The notes: a model not told the origin generated them from the letters alone. Shown: positions 1-8,917, counted from the first letter of the stretch. The stretch is 64,000 nucleotides of DNA from Bradyrhizobium sp. BR13661 (GCF_029892425.1 NZ_JARXWB010000014.1:62001-126000); one strand, 5' to 3'. Numbers and translations: made by a program.

Positions 1-943
1 CGTCCAGCGCGAAGGACGCGGTCGAGGTGAGATCGCGACCGTGGGTGCCACCGACGAACTCGTCGGTGCGGTCGCCGCGCCAGCGGATCTTCTTGTTCAG
101 CTTGGTCGCGACATAGGCGACGATGCCGTCTTCCGGATAGAGGTTGGTCTTCTGGCCAAAGCCGCCGCCGATGTCGCCGACCAGCACCCGGACGCTATCC
201 TTCGGACGCTTCAGCACGGCTTCCGCCAGCACGTCGCGGGTCGAGGCCGGGGTCTGCGACTGCACATGCAGGAGCAGTCGGCCGGTCTTCTTGTCGATCT
301 CGGCGATGGTCGAACGCGGCTCCATGGCCGAGGGCACCAGACGCTGGCTGACGAGATCGAGCTCGACCGTATGCGCGGCCTTGGCGAAGGCTTCGTCCAC
401 CTTGGCGGCATCGCCATAGCTCATCGCACCGACGATGTTGTCGGGCGCCTCCGGCCACACCACGGGAGCACCGGGCTTCACGGCCTCCACCGGATCGACC
501 ACGGCGGGCTGCACGTCATACTCGACCACGATCGCTTCGGCTGCGCTCTGCGCCTCCGCGCGCGAGGACGCGACCACCGCCGCCACCGCCTCGCCGGTGT
601 AGCGCACGACCTCATGAGCGAGCAGCCGGCGCGGCGGCACCGTCATCGGCTTGCCGTCGGGGCGCTTGAAGATGCTGAGCGTCGGGATGCTGCCGACGTC
701 ATCCTTGATCAGATCGGCGCCGGTGTAGATCGCGGTGACGCCGGGCATCGAGGCCGCAGTGCTGGTGTCGATCGAGACGATCTTCGCATGCGCATGCGGC
801 GAGCGCAGCACGTGCAACCAGAGCGCGCCGTCCTCCGGCTTGTCGTCGATGAATTGCCCCTTCCCGGTGAGCAGCCGCTGGTCTTCCAAACGCTTGACGG
901 GCTGGCCCGCTCCGAAACGCAAATTGCCGGGAAGAATGTTCAT
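1..943 (-). CDS. Molybdenum hydroxylase large subunit, CoxL/xanthine dehydrogenase family (N-terminal part)
   Basis: Only the first 314 codons lie in the window; the frame stays open to base 1. The product is the molybdopterin-binding large subunit of an aldehyde oxidase, xanthine dehydrogenase or CO dehydrogenase type enzyme. The N-terminal a/b hammerhead domain covers about residues 19-135 (RLEDQRLLTGKGQFIDD, LRSPHAHA, YTGEAVAAVVA). Residues 207-210 read MEPR and residues 259-265 read GGGFGQK, both conserved in the Mo-cofactor domain. The active-site loop that separates true CO dehydrogenase from other members lies beyond the edge, so the substrate is open. The dapA-like gene lies upstream on the same strand, with a palindromic repeat between them, so a common operon is uncertain. 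Confidence 0.85.
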   Translation of the reverse strand, partial: MNILPGNLRFGAGQPVKRLEDQRLLTGKGQFIDDKPEDGALWLHVLRSPHAHAKIVSIDTSTAASMPGVTAIYTGADLIKDDVGSIPTLSIFKRPDGKPMTVPPRRLLAHEVVRYTGEAVAAVVASSRAEAQSAAEAIVVEYDVQPAVVDPVEAVKPGAPVVWPEAPDNIVGAMSYGDAAKVDEAFAKAAHTVELDLVSQRLVPSAMEPRSTIAEIDKKTGRLLLHVQSQTPASTRDVLAEAVLKRPKDSVRVLVGDIGGGFGQKTNLYPEDGIVAYVATKLNKKIRWRGDRTDEFVGGTHGRDLTSTASFALD

Positions 944-1038
944 TCCGCTGGGTCCTCTAAGCCTCAAAGTGCGGGCGCCTTTTAGCGGATCGAGGCAAGC
1001 GAGACCAGCCGCGGTTTTGGGCTGGATATCCTCGATTT

Positions 1039-1124
1039 CGTCATGCCCGGGCTTGTCCCGGGCATCCACGTTCTTTGGACGGAGGGGTAAGGCGTGGATG
1101 GCCGGGTCAAGCCCGGCCATGACG
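1039..1124. repeat. Palindromic intergenic repeat (CGTCATG...CATGACG class)
   Basis: Two imperfect hairpins, each built on GCCCGGGC or GCCGGGTCAAGCCCGGC, face each other and are bounded by CGTCATG and CATGACG. This arrangement is common between genes in Bradyrhizobium, as I recall. It may stop or stabilise transcripts, but no function is shown by the sequence. Confidence 0.7.
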
Positions 1125-1134
1125 ACGGAGACAG

Positions 1135-2010
1135 CTACGCCAGCTCTTTGAGCGCCGCTTCCACGACCTTGCGTGCATCGGCTGTGAGCGGAGCCTGCGG
1201 GGGGATTGGATCGCCGACATCATAGCCCTGGATCGAAAGGCCAGCCTTGATGCAGGCGGCGAGATTGAAGCGGGCGAAGGCCTCGTTGATGCGCCACAGC
1301 CGGCGCTGGAGCGCCATGGCCTCGTCCCAGCGGCCTGCTTGGCAGAGGTCGTAGAGCTCAACGCTCTGGCGCGGGATGATGCAGGCTGGACCCGCCATCC
1401 AGCCGAGGCCGCCGATCAGCATCACCGCAGCCGGGATATGGGCTGAGGCCGAGAACACGCGCAAGGAATCGCCGCAGCGATTCATGATCGACAGCAACCG
1501 CCCGGTGTTGGTCGAGGCATCCTTGATGTAGCCGATGCGCGGATGCCCGGCGAGGCGCGCGATGATGTCGAGGGTCAGGTCCGAGCGCTGGAATTGCGGA
1601 TTGGTGTAGAGTACGACCGGAATATCCACGGCATCCGCGATGCTGCGGAAATAGGATTCGATCTGGGCATCGGCGAGCGGGAAATACGCCTCGAGGATCG
1701 CCAGAATGCCGTCGGCGCCGAGCTTCTGATAGGCCTGAGCCTGCGCCACGGCATCGGCCGTCGAGGTCGACGCGACGCCGGCAACAACGGGCACGCGACC
1801 TTTCGCGGCTTCAATCGTGGTCTGCACGACCGCCATGCGTTGCGCGCCATTGAGATAGGCGAACTCGCCGGTCGAGCCGAGCGGTGTCAGCCCATGTACG
1901 CCCGCGCCGATCAGATCGTCGCAGAGCCTTGCGAGCACATCGGTTCGCACTGAGCCGTTTGCGCTGACCGGCGAGACGAGATAGGGGAAGACGCCACGAA
2001 ATTCGGTCAT
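1135..2010 (-). CDS. Dihydrodipicolinate synthase/N-acetylneuraminate lyase family aldolase
   Basis: A 291-residue TIM-barrel class I aldolase of the DapA family, a normal length. PLGSTGEFAYL matches the substrate-carboxylate loop, VVLYTNP carries the conserved Tyr, and IGYIKDAS carries the Schiff-base Lys. The start at 2010 (MTEFRGVFPYLVSP) is chosen because family members begin at this point; the frame is open to 2064 but those extra residues look non-homologous, and neither start has a strong ribosome binding site. True DapA is usually next to lysine or housekeeping genes, while this copy sits beside a molybdenum hydroxylase. A catabolic role on a keto-acid or sugar acid is therefore more likely than lysine synthesis; this is inference. 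Confidence 0.85.
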   Translation of the reverse strand: MTEFRGVFPYLVSPVSANGSVRTDVLARLCDDLIGAGVHGLTPLGSTGEFAYLNGAQRMAVVQTTIEAAKGRVPVVAGVASTSTADAVAQAQAYQKLGADGILAILEAYFPLADAQIESYFRSIADAVDIPVVLYTNPQFQRSDLTLDIIARLAGHPRIGYIKDASTNTGRLLSIMNRCGDSLRVFSASAHIPAAVMLIGGLGWMAGPACIIPRQSVELYDLCQAGRWDEAMALQRRLWRINEAFARFNLAACIKAGLSIQGYDVGDPIPPQAPLTADARKVVEAALKELA

Positions 2011-2086
2011 GTCGGGAATAAATTCCGGGGGAAGCGAGTCCAGGCTGGCAGCTGCGCGATCCATCGCGTGCTAGCATGGGGTCTTA

Positions 2087-2956
2087 TTGCCAGCAAGCGA
2101 ACGAACTTCGAAGAGCGTATTTGTGGTTTTGCGAGACGTCCTGCAACGTTGGCGGGTTTTGTTGTGTTGCGTCGGCATGCTGGCCGCCGCGCTGTGCCCT
2201 GGCATGGCCAGGGCTGGTGAATGCCCGTCGCCGCAATCGGAGATCGCGACCGATCGACCTGATGTCACCAACTCCAGCTTGGTCGTGCCTGATGGCAGCA
2301 TCCAGATCGAGAACGGCCTCAACACCTCAGGCCAAAGCACCGGCAAGGGATTTGACGGCAGCAACAGCCGTCTCCGCTTCGGCATCGCGCCCTGCCTCGA
2401 AGTGCTGGTCGACGTGCCGAGCTATGTCGGGCGGCTGACCGGCACGGTCGATACCGGTTTCACCAACGTCACCCCCGGCGTTAAATGGCAGGTCAGCGGG
2501 CTGCCTGAGCCCGCGAACCTTTCGGTGGTCGTAGGCATAGGCCTGCCGACCGGCACGCCCGCGATATCGGGCACGGGCCTTCAGCCTTATCTGCAATTCC
2601 CCTGGTCCTACGAGCTCGCCGGCGGCTGGGGCATCAGCGGCATGTTCACGAGCTTCTTCCGGCCATCGGACCTCGCCAACCACCAGACCACCGAAGCGAC
2701 CTTCGTGATCGAACGGAAGCTCAGCGAGAAGCTAGCGCTGTTCGCCGAATATGTCAGCGACACTCCATCGCGCGGCGCGAGCACGGCGCTGCTCAATATC
2801 GGCGGCGGCTATCTGCTGAGTCGGACCGAACAGCTTGATTTCCACCTCGCCTTCGGCCTTAACCGGAACTCGCCCGATTACATTATAGGCGTCGGCTATT
2901 CCTACCGCTGGGACAACGTCCTCGGCACGGCAAAGCGGCCGATGCTTCGGCATTGA
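2087..2956 (+). CDS. Outer-membrane MetA-pathway-type transporter protein (secreted beta-barrel)
   Basis: The product resembles the phenol-degradation MetA family (PF13557) of predicted outer-membrane proteins. A hydrophobic signal (VLLCCVGMLAAAL) ends near GMARA-GE. The mature part has alternating strands and family-like stretches (SEIATDRPDVTNSS, GIAPCLEVLVDVPSY, VTPGVKWQVS, NIGGGYLLS). The full frame begins at a TTG at 2087. A GTG at 2123, preceded by GAAGAG at good spacing, gives a more ordinary signal peptide and may be the real start. It is divergent from the dapA-like gene with 76 bases between chosen starts. The substrate is unknown; the family often occurs near aromatic catabolism genes. 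Confidence 0.7.
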   Translation: MPASERTSKSVFVVLRDVLQRWRVLLCCVGMLAAALCPGMARAGECPSPQSEIATDRPDVTNSSLVVPDGSIQIENGLNTSGQSTGKGFDGSNSRLRFGIAPCLEVLVDVPSYVGRLTGTVDTGFTNVTPGVKWQVSGLPEPANLSVVVGIGLPTGTPAISGTGLQPYLQFPWSYELAGGWGISGMFTSFFRPSDLANHQTTEATFVIERKLSEKLALFAEYVSDTPSRGASTALLNIGGGYLLSRTEQLDFHLAFGLNRNSPDYIIGVGYSYRWDNVLGTAKRPMLRH

Positions 2957-3030
2957 CCAGTTCTTAAGGACGTTGCGCGCCGGCCATCATGCCGCGCCCC
3001 GCACCTACTCCTTGTTAGGGAGTGGCGGCG

Positions 3031-4179
3031 ATGGTGCCGGCCATGCCGCACACTCTGTTGTCCAGGTTTCTGCATCCCGACCCGCGCATCCGGCGCGAGC
3101 TCGTCGACCTCCTGTACACGTCGCTGCCGCAGGTGTCCGCGATCGGCGGCACGTCGGTGACGGGCGCTGTGGCGCTGGCCATCATGAGCGGCGATATCGG
3201 CTACGCCGTGATCTCAGCCTTCATCTTCGTCACGGCCGCGGCCCGCATCTATTCCCTCTTCCTCTACAAGTCGCGTGCCGCCCACTTCTCCGACGCCGAC
3301 GTGATCCGCTGGGAGCGGCTCTATGGCGCCGGCGCTTCGGCCTTCGGCCTTGCGCTCGGCATGCTGTCATATCGTGCGCTCCATATCGACGATGCGCCCG
3401 GCGCCTGGATCGCATTCGGGCTCGCGATGTCGTTCTGCGTCGGCATGGTCTCGCGCGCTGCGATCCGTCCCTGGATCATCCTGACGACTGCCGGGATCCT
3501 GCTCGCGCCCACCATCGCGGCCGGGCTGCTCCGGCCTGAACTGGCCTACAAGCTCGGCGCGGTGATGCTGGTGTTCTTCTGGCTGACCCTGCGCGAGGCT
3601 TCCAAGCACCTCAGCGCCGCCTTCGTCGAGCGCCTCGAGGCCAAGTACCGGCTGGCGCGGCAAGCCACCCACGATTTCCTCACGGGACTGCCGAACCGTG
3701 CCGCATTTCTCCAGGCGCTGGCGGAGGCAAGCGGCGACTTCATCATCATCGCCATCGATCTCGACGGCTTCAAGCCGGTCAACGACCGTCACGGCCATCA
3801 CGCTGGCGACGATCTGCTCCGCCAGGTGGCGGCGCGGCTGTCATCCTGCACGGGTGATGCCGGCATCGCGGCGCGCTTCGGCGGCGACGAGTTCATGATG
3901 CTCAAGCCGGTTGCCCCCGGCGAAGACGGCCGCGAGGAAGCACTCGCGCTGGCGCGCCGTGCCATTATCGATCTCTCGATCCCATTCTTGCTGACCGACA
4001 TTCCGGTCCGCATCGGCGCAAGCGCGGGAATTCTCGTCAGCGCCGGCGCTGCAACCGCCGGTACCACGGCGCAGCTTCTCGAGCGGGTCGATCGCGCGCT
4101 CTACGCCGCGAAGCGTGCTGGCGGCAGCCGCTGCGCATGGGCGGACGAGGACGTCGGACCCGAACGCGCAGCAGGCTGA
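3031..4179 (+). CDS. Membrane-bound diguanylate cyclase (GGDEF) without an inhibitory site
   Basis: A 382-residue protein with about five hydrophobic segments in residues 20-190, then a helical linker and a C-terminal GGDEF domain. The domain starts at THDFLTGLPNRAAF and has the intact active-site signature RFGGDEF, so it should make cyclic di-GMP from two GTP at the inner membrane. The RxxD product-inhibition site, expected nine residues before GGDEF, is absent: Gly stands at both the Arg and Asp positions. The start at 3031 is chosen because AGGGAG lies eight bases before it; a GTG at 3022 is possible. No EAL domain is present. The second cyclase in this window (49228-50430) keeps the RxxD site. 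Confidence 0.9.
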   Translation: MVPAMPHTLLSRFLHPDPRIRRELVDLLYTSLPQVSAIGGTSVTGAVALAIMSGDIGYAVISAFIFVTAAARIYSLFLYKSRAAHFSDADVIRWERLYGAGASAFGLALGMLSYRALHIDDAPGAWIAFGLAMSFCVGMVSRAAIRPWIILTTAGILLAPTIAAGLLRPELAYKLGAVMLVFFWLTLREASKHLSAAFVERLEAKYRLARQATHDFLTGLPNRAAFLQALAEASGDFIIIAIDLDGFKPVNDRHGHHAGDDLLRQVAARLSSCTGDAGIAARFGGDEFMMLKPVAPGEDGREEALALARRAIIDLSIPFLLTDIPVRIGASAGILVSAGAATAGTTAQLLERVDRALYAAKRAGGSRCAWADEDVGPERAAG

Positions 4180-4194
4180 AACTGCAGCGTTCGC

Positions 4195-5160
4195 TCACAC
4201 CTTGAGCAGCCGCACGCGCGTGCCCCAGGGATCGACAGCCTCGAGGCCTCCAGGCAACTGCGCGACGCGGACGCCGCCCTTGCGCAGGCGTTCTTCCTGC
4301 GCGGCGAGGATGTCCTGCTTCTCCGTCACCAGCGAGAACCAGCCGAGCCCTGTCGTTGAATCGTCGCGCTGGCCCGCGCCCTGGCTCTGCCAGACGTTCA
4401 TGCCGAGATGGTGGTGATAGCGCCCCGACGACAGGAACGCCGCGCCGTTACGGCTGCGGGTCGGGTCAAGGCCGACAGTGCCGTGGTAAAAATTCTGGGC
4501 CTGCGCAAGATCGCCGACGCGCAAATGCATGTGCCCGACGCGCAGACCATCCGGCGCCTTGGCGTAATCGCTGACGCGCGTGTTGGTCAGCGACAGCAGG
4601 TCGGGAATGTTGAGCTCGTCGGTTGCCATCTTCACGCTGCCCTCGCTCCATTGCCATTGCGAGGGATCGCGGTCCGCATAGACCTCGATGCCATTGCCTT
4701 CGGGGTCGTCGAGATAGACGGATTCGCTGACGAGGTGGTCGGCAAAACCCGACAGCGGCACGCGGTGCGAGGCGGCATAGACCAGCCAGCGCGCGAGATC
4801 CTTGCGCGTCGGCATCAGGAACGCGGTATGGTAGAGCCCGGCGGCACTACGCGGCTCGATTGCGGCGTCGGGACGGGCTTCCAGCACCAGCAGCGTGATA
4901 CCGGCCGTGCCGAGCCTGGCAGCGGTTGCTGAGCGCTCCATCACGGTGAGCCCGATCACGTCGCGGTAGTAATCCGCCACCTTGTCGAGATTCTTCACCC
5001 GCAATGTCACCATGCCGACCCGCATCGGCGTGCGGCTCGCATAGGTCGGCCCGCCGCCTTGCGGACTCCCCTCGGCACGCGCGGCGGCCGCCGCGGCCAT
5101 CGCGAGCGAACTGGCGCCGGCGAGTTGAAGCAGGGTACGTCGGGTGAGGTCGATGGTCAT
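4195..5160 (-). CDS. CatE-like catechol 2,3-dioxygenase (VOC superfamily) with Tat signal
   Basis: Residues 1-30 form a twin-arginine export signal (TRRTLLQLAG followed by an Ala-rich core), so the protein is probably exported folded. Two vicinal-oxygen-chelate halves follow. GLYHTAFLMP and GNGIEVYADRDPSQW lie in the first, GHMHLRV and RYHHHLGMNVWQ in the second. This pattern closely follows Bacillus CatE, a ring-cleaving dioxygenase, as I remember that sequence. A periplasmic location for such an enzyme is unusual. The gene converges on the diguanylate cyclase (15 bases between stops) and is divergent from the HtrA-like gene. Substrate and activity are unproven; another VOC function is possible. 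Confidence 0.8.
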   Translation of the reverse strand: MTIDLTRRTLLQLAGASSLAMAAAAAARAEGSPQGGGPTYASRTPMRVGMVTLRVKNLDKVADYYRDVIGLTVMERSATAARLGTAGITLLVLEARPDAAIEPRSAAGLYHTAFLMPTRKDLARWLVYAASHRVPLSGFADHLVSESVYLDDPEGNGIEVYADRDPSQWQWSEGSVKMATDELNIPDLLSLTNTRVSDYAKAPDGLRVGHMHLRVGDLAQAQNFYHGTVGLDPTRSRNGAAFLSSGRYHHHLGMNVWQSQGAGQRDDSTTGLGWFSLVTEKQDILAAQEERLRKGGVRVAQLPGGLEAVDPWGTRVRLLKV

Positions 5161-5343
5161 CGGTCAGGGCTCGCTGGAAATCGTTTGAGGCCATCAGGCG
5201 CAATGTGGGGATGACTACACGTTCCCGTGAGGGGCGCCCAATCACATGTTCGTCGGCCGTGGTCCACCGGACGACTGGCCACCCGGCCAGTTTCGCAATC
5301 GGCTGCAAGATCCCAGATTGGAGGCAGCTTACAGGAGCCTTCC

Positions 5344-6210
5344 ATGACTGACCCCACTCCTCTCTCCTCATTATCGTCCGCGATCGCGGATGTCGTGGCG
5401 CGTATCGCGCCGTCCGTTGTATCCGTGCATTCGCATCGCTCCCGCTCGACCGGCTTCGTCTGGAAGCCCGGCCTGATCATCACGGCCGACGAGGCGCTGG
5501 CCGACGAGGGCGAGGTCCAGATCGGCCTTCCCGACGGCAGCTCTGTTGCAGCCACGATCGTCGGCCGCGACCACACCACCGACATCGCGCTGCTGCGCGC
5601 CGATACCACCATCGCCCCGATCAAGCTGGCAGCCACGGTCCCTGCCCTCGGCGCGCTGTCCGTCGTGGTCGCGACCAATCGCGATGCGCCGAGTGCGGCG
5701 CTCGGGATGGTGTCGGTCTCCGGCAAGGGCTGGCGCTCCTTGCGCGGCGGCGAGATCGACGCGCGGATCGAGCTCGATGTTCGCCTGCGTCCCAGCCAGG
5801 AGGGCGGCCTTGCCGTCGATGCTTCGGGCGAGGCCTTCGGCATGGCCGTGCTCGGACCGCGGCGGGTGCTGGTGATCCCGACGGCGACGATCGAGCGCGT
5901 CGCGGCGCAGCTCGAGACCCGCGGCCGCATCGCCCGCGGATATCTCGGGCTCGGGCTGCAGCCACTGCGGCTCGACGACGGCATCGGCGCGATGGTGATG
6001 AATGTCGACAAGGCCGGCCCGGCGGCCGCGGCGGGCATCCGCCAGGGCGACGTGATCGTCGCGGTCAATGACCAGAAGCTATCGGGCGTGCGCGCGCTTT
6101 TGCGAACGCTGGGACCTGCCAGCGTCGGCCGGGTGGTCGATGTCGCGGTCCGCCGTGGCGGCGAACCGGCGAGCTTCAGGGTCACGATCGGCGAGAGGCC
6201 CGAGGCGTGA
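5344..6210 (+). CDS. HtrA/DegP-like trypsin-fold protein with PDZ domain, catalytic His and Ser lost
   Basis: A 288-residue protein with a trypsin-like half (residues 15-190) and one C-terminal PDZ domain (about 197-283, RGYLGLGLQPL). Aligned by eye with HtrA, the His in the TNNHVV-type motif is Glu50 (GLIITADEAL) and the Ser of GNSGG is Glu153 (SQEGG); only Asp80 (TTDIALL) remains. It should therefore be unable to cut peptide bonds. No signal peptide is visible, which is also unlike DegP and suggests the cytoplasm. The start is fixed by AGGAG about nine bases upstream. Its stop overlaps the start of the LuxR-type regulator, so the two are translationally coupled. A binding or sensory role is inferred. 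Confidence 0.85.
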   Translation: MTDPTPLSSLSSAIADVVARIAPSVVSVHSHRSRSTGFVWKPGLIITADEALADEGEVQIGLPDGSSVAATIVGRDHTTDIALLRADTTIAPIKLAATVPALGALSVVVATNRDAPSAALGMVSVSGKGWRSLRGGEIDARIELDVRLRPSQEGGLAVDASGEAFGMAVLGPRRVLVIPTATIERVAAQLETRGRIARGYLGLGLQPLRLDDGIGAMVMNVDKAGPAAAAGIRQGDVIVAVNDQKLSGVRALLRTLGPASVGRVVDVAVRRGGEPASFRVTIGERPEA

Positions 6211-6578
6211 GCGCGGACACCACGCCTGACATCGTGCTGTCGCTGGAGATCGACGATCCGGCGCTGGCCGACCGCCTCGCGACATTGCTCGGCAATGTCG
6301 CGGGGCTTCGTCTTGCCGCGCCCGGCGAGACCGCCAATGCAACGATCGTCGCCCGCGATCCGCGCGTCATCCCCGAGGACATTGCGCTGACGCAGCGCGA
6401 GCTCGACGTGCTGGCGCTGATGGCGGAGGGCGCCTCCAACAAGATGATCGCGCGGCAGCTCAATATCTCCGTGCACACCGTGAAATTCCACGTCGGCTCC
6501 CTGCTCGACAAGCTGGATGCGACCGGCCGCACCGATGCGGTGGCACACGCGGCACGCCGCGGCGTGATCGAGCTATAG
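6207..6578 (+). CDS. LuxR/NarL-type DNA-binding regulator lacking a normal receiver domain
   Basis: A 123-residue protein that starts at a GTG overlapping the TGA of the HtrA-like gene (GTGA). Residues 59-120 are a clear GerE/LuxR helix-turn-helix (LTQRELDVLALMAEGASNKMIA, in two parts, then ISVHTVKFHV). The first 55 residues are too short for a full receiver and have no phospho-acceptor motif that I can see, so activity must be controlled another way. Coupling to the protease-like gene suggests that it is the partner. The stop overlaps by six bases the end of the histidine kinase gene on the other strand. Targets are unknown. Confidence 0.85.
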   Translation: MSADTTPDIVLSLEIDDPALADRLATLLGNVAGLRLAAPGETANATIVARDPRVIPEDIALTQRELDVLALMAEGASNKMIARQLNISVHTVKFHVGSLLDKLDATGRTDAVAHAARRGVIEL

Positions 6579-7643
6579 CGCGACCGGGAAGCTGAGCTGA
6601 ACGGTCAGGCCCGGCGCGTTGTCCTGTAGCGCGATCTCGGCGCCATGCAAGCGCGACACCGCCGCGACGAGGCTCAGACCCAGGCCGTTGCCCGGCGTGT
6701 AGCGGCTCTGCTCGAGCCGGTAGAAGCGCTTGAACACGTGATCATGCTGATCCGTGGCAATGCCCGGGCCATCATCAGCGATGGCGATCGTCGCGCCGCT
6801 GCCGGCGTTGCGGCAGGTTACGGCCACGTGCCCACCCGGGCGGCCGTGCTTGATCGCATTGTCGACGAGATTGGCGATGGCATCGAACAGCAGGTCGCGA
6901 TCACCCGTGACGGCGACCTCGCGGTCGCCGTCGAGGCTCAGGCGCGTCGCGACCTGTTCGGCCGCGGCGTCGTAGAGCTCGACGACCTCGCCCGCGATCT
7001 CGGCAAGATTGAGCGGGCGAAACGCGCTGCGTCGGGCACGGGTCTCGATCTCCGAGATCCGCGTGATCGAGGCGAACATGCCGAGCACGGCATCGAGATC
7101 GGCGATGGTGTCGCCGATCAGGGCGGCATCGGCGTCGCTGTCGCGCTCGTGGTGATAGGCTTTTTCCAGCCGGCCCCGCATGCGCGTCAGCGGCGTGCGC
7201 AGATCATGGGCGACATTGTCGCTGACCTGCTTGACTTCGCCCATCAGCGTCTCGATCCGGTCGAGCATCTGGTTGAGGTTTTCGGCAACGCGGTCCCATT
7301 CGTCATGGCTACCGCGCAGGGGAATGCGGCGGTCGAGGCCCGACAGCATGATCGCACGGCTGGTAGCGTTGATCTCCTCGATCCGCCCGACCGTGCGCCG
7401 CGTCACCAGCACCGCGGCGACGCCCGACAGCACTACCAGCAGCACGGCAACCGCAATCATCGCGAGCTTAAGCATCGCGACGAAGCCACTGTGATCGCCG
7501 ACATCTCCGACCCGGCTCCGCACATAGGCGAGCGTGCCGAAATAGACGTAGGCCATGATCGCCGCGACGATCAGGCCGAAGATCGCAATCGCGATCAGCG
7601 CCAGGCGGAAGGTCGAGGAGCGAAGCGTGTTAGCCAGGAGCAC
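6573..7643 (-). CDS. Sensor histidine kinase, EnvZ/QseC-like
   Basis: A 356-residue inner-membrane kinase. Transmembrane segments lie near residues 13-33 and 57-80 with only about 23 residues of periplasmic loop, followed by a HAMP domain. The phosphorylated His is His146 (NVAHDLRTPLTR). The ATP-binding domain shows the N box (NLVDNAIKHG), G1 (IADDGPGI) and G2 (GNGLGLSLV). The start overlaps the end of the response regulator gene by 14 bases, so the pair is one coupled operon. The very short external loop suggests sensing in or near the membrane. The signal is unknown. Confidence 0.92.
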   Translation of the reverse strand: MLLANTLRSSTFRLALIAIAIFGLIVAAIMAYVYFGTLAYVRSRVGDVGDHSGFVAMLKLAMIAVAVLLVVLSGVAAVLVTRRTVGRIEEINATSRAIMLSGLDRRIPLRGSHDEWDRVAENLNQMLDRIETLMGEVKQVSDNVAHDLRTPLTRMRGRLEKAYHHERDSDADAALIGDTIADLDAVLGMFASITRISEIETRARRSAFRPLNLAEIAGEVVELYDAAAEQVATRLSLDGDREVAVTGDRDLLFDAIANLVDNAIKHGRPGGHVAVTCRNAGSGATIAIADDGPGIATDQHDHVFKRFYRLEQSRYTPGNGLGLSLVAAVSRLHGAEIALQDNAPGLTVQLSFPVAL

Positions 7644-8322
7644 GGAGGCAATATCCGATGCCGCGGATGGTGTGGATCAATGGATAGGCCTGCGCATCGT
7701 CGACCTTGCGGCGGACGCGTCCGACATAGACGTCGATGATGTTGGTGGAGGGATCGAAATGCAAGTCCCAGACGTGCTGAAGCAGCATCGCGCGGGAGAC
7801 GACGCGTCCCTCGTTGCGGACGAGATATTCGAGCAGCTGGAATTCGCGCGGCAACAGCGGAATCTTGCGACCGCGGCGGCTGGCGTTGCGGGCAATCAGG
7901 TCGACGGCGAGATCGCCGACGCGCAAGATGGTTTCCTTGGCGATGGTCTCGCTGCGGCGGCCGAGCGCCTCGAGGCGCGCGAGCAGCTCGACGAAGGAAA
8001 ACGGCTTGACCAGGTAGTCGTCGCCGCCGGCGCGCAGGCCGCGCACGCGGTCGTCGACTTCGCCGAGCGCCGAGATGATCAGGAAGGGCGAGGCGACGCC
8101 GTCATCGCGCATCTGCCGCATCACGGTGATGCCGTCGATATCGGGCAGCATGCGGTCGATGGTGATCACGGCATAGTCGCGCGCGACGCCGTGGCTGAGG
8201 GCTTCGCGGCCGGTGGCGGCGAGATCGACCTCGTAGCCCGAAATCGTCAGCTCCTCGACGAGCTGGCCTGCGGTTTCCGGATCGTCCTCGACGACAAGGA
8301 TGCGGCGATGGCCTCCGGTCAT
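7630..8322 (-). CDS. OmpR/PhoB-family response regulator
   Basis: A 230-residue two-domain regulator. The receiver has the acidic pair in VVEDDPE, the phospho-acceptor Asp56 (VITIDRMLPD), the switch Ser85 and Lys106 (YLVKPFS). A winged-helix DNA-binding domain follows (about 133-228; LLPREFQLLEYLV, NIIDVYVGRVRRK, IRGIGYCL). It is the first gene of the operon with the kinase downstream. The nearest upstream gene, 8420-8917, is on the same strand about 97 bases away and could be a target, but no operator is recognised. Confidence 0.93.
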   Translation of the reverse strand: MTGGHRRILVVEDDPETAGQLVEELTISGYEVDLAATGREALSHGVARDYAVITIDRMLPDIDGITVMRQMRDDGVASPFLIISALGEVDDRVRGLRAGGDDYLVKPFSFVELLARLEALGRRSETIAKETILRVGDLAVDLIARNASRRGRKIPLLPREFQLLEYLVRNEGRVVSRAMLLQHVWDLHFDPSTNIIDVYVGRVRRKVDDAQAYPLIHTIRGIGYCLRAPG

Positions 8323-8419
8323 GACAAACTCCGCGCGACGATCGCCACCAGATTATCCCGTTCCGGGGCTGAGCGGAACCACCCGGTGGCGATCGCGACA
8401 ATGGTGCGGTCCGGCGATG

Positions 8420-8917
8420 CTAGTACCAATTTTCCCCGCACACATTGACCCATTGCCAGCCATAGGCCGTCAAGCTCCTGCGCCAGCAGCCGTCGTCGTA
8501 ATAGTTGGAATAATAGTAGGGCGCGCCGAAGACCGCGAAGCGGCGGAAGTGATGGTGATGGTGGAAGAAAAAGGCGTGACGGCCGATGAAGTGCCCGCCA
8601 TGCCAGCCGGCGCCGGCGAAGCGCGGCCCGATCGCCGCATGCGCGAAGCGCGCGCCGCCGAAGCCAGGTCTGCCGAAACCAGGTCCGCCGAAGCCAGGTC
8701 CGCCGACATGGGCAAAATGTGCGCCGCCCATGCCGCCAACATGCATGCCGCCACCGAAGCCGCCGGCACGCATGCCGCCGCCGAAGTGACCACCGCCTCC
8801 CATGCCGCCACCGTGACCGCCGCCACCGCCACCACCTCGGGCGAGTACCGGTGAAGCAACCGCCATCACTGCGGCGATCGTCACCGCAGTGAGGCCTTTG
8901 AGAATCCTGTTGTCCAT
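8420..8917 (-). CDS. Secreted Gly/His-rich repeat protein of unknown function
   Basis: A 165-residue protein. A signal peptide (LKGLTAVTIAAVMAVASPVLA) is followed by runs of Gly, then GGxHxGG and GGPGFGxP-type repeats, a His-rich part, and a Tyr/Trp-rich tail with three Cys (DDGCW and WVNVCGENW are visible). The ATG at 8917 is preferred because GGAGG ends nine bases before it; an in-frame ATG at 8926 touches the GGAGG and is unlikely. Similar proteins in Bradyrhizobium have been named sulfur globule-like, but that label rests only on composition. His and Gly enrichment would fit metal binding or a surface role. No function is assigned. Confidence 0.75.
   Translation of the reverse strand: MDNRILKGLTAVTIAAVMAVASPVLARGGGGGGGHGGGMGGGGHFGGGMRAGGFGGGMHVGGMGGAHFAHVGGPGFGGPGFGRPGFGGARFAHAAIGPRFAGAGWHGGHFIGRHAFFFHHHHHFRRFAVFGAPYYYSNYYDDGCWRRSLTAYGWQWVNVCGENWY

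Noticed and set aside
41..985. A 314-codon plus-strand frame at the window start
   Set aside because: It is antisense to the CoxL-type gene, whose frame has family motifs throughout.
8630..8830. Regular short direct repeats that resemble a CRISPR array
   Set aside because: The repeat units are codon repeats (GGxxGG type) of the Gly/His-rich secreted protein and have no constant repeat-spacer spacing.
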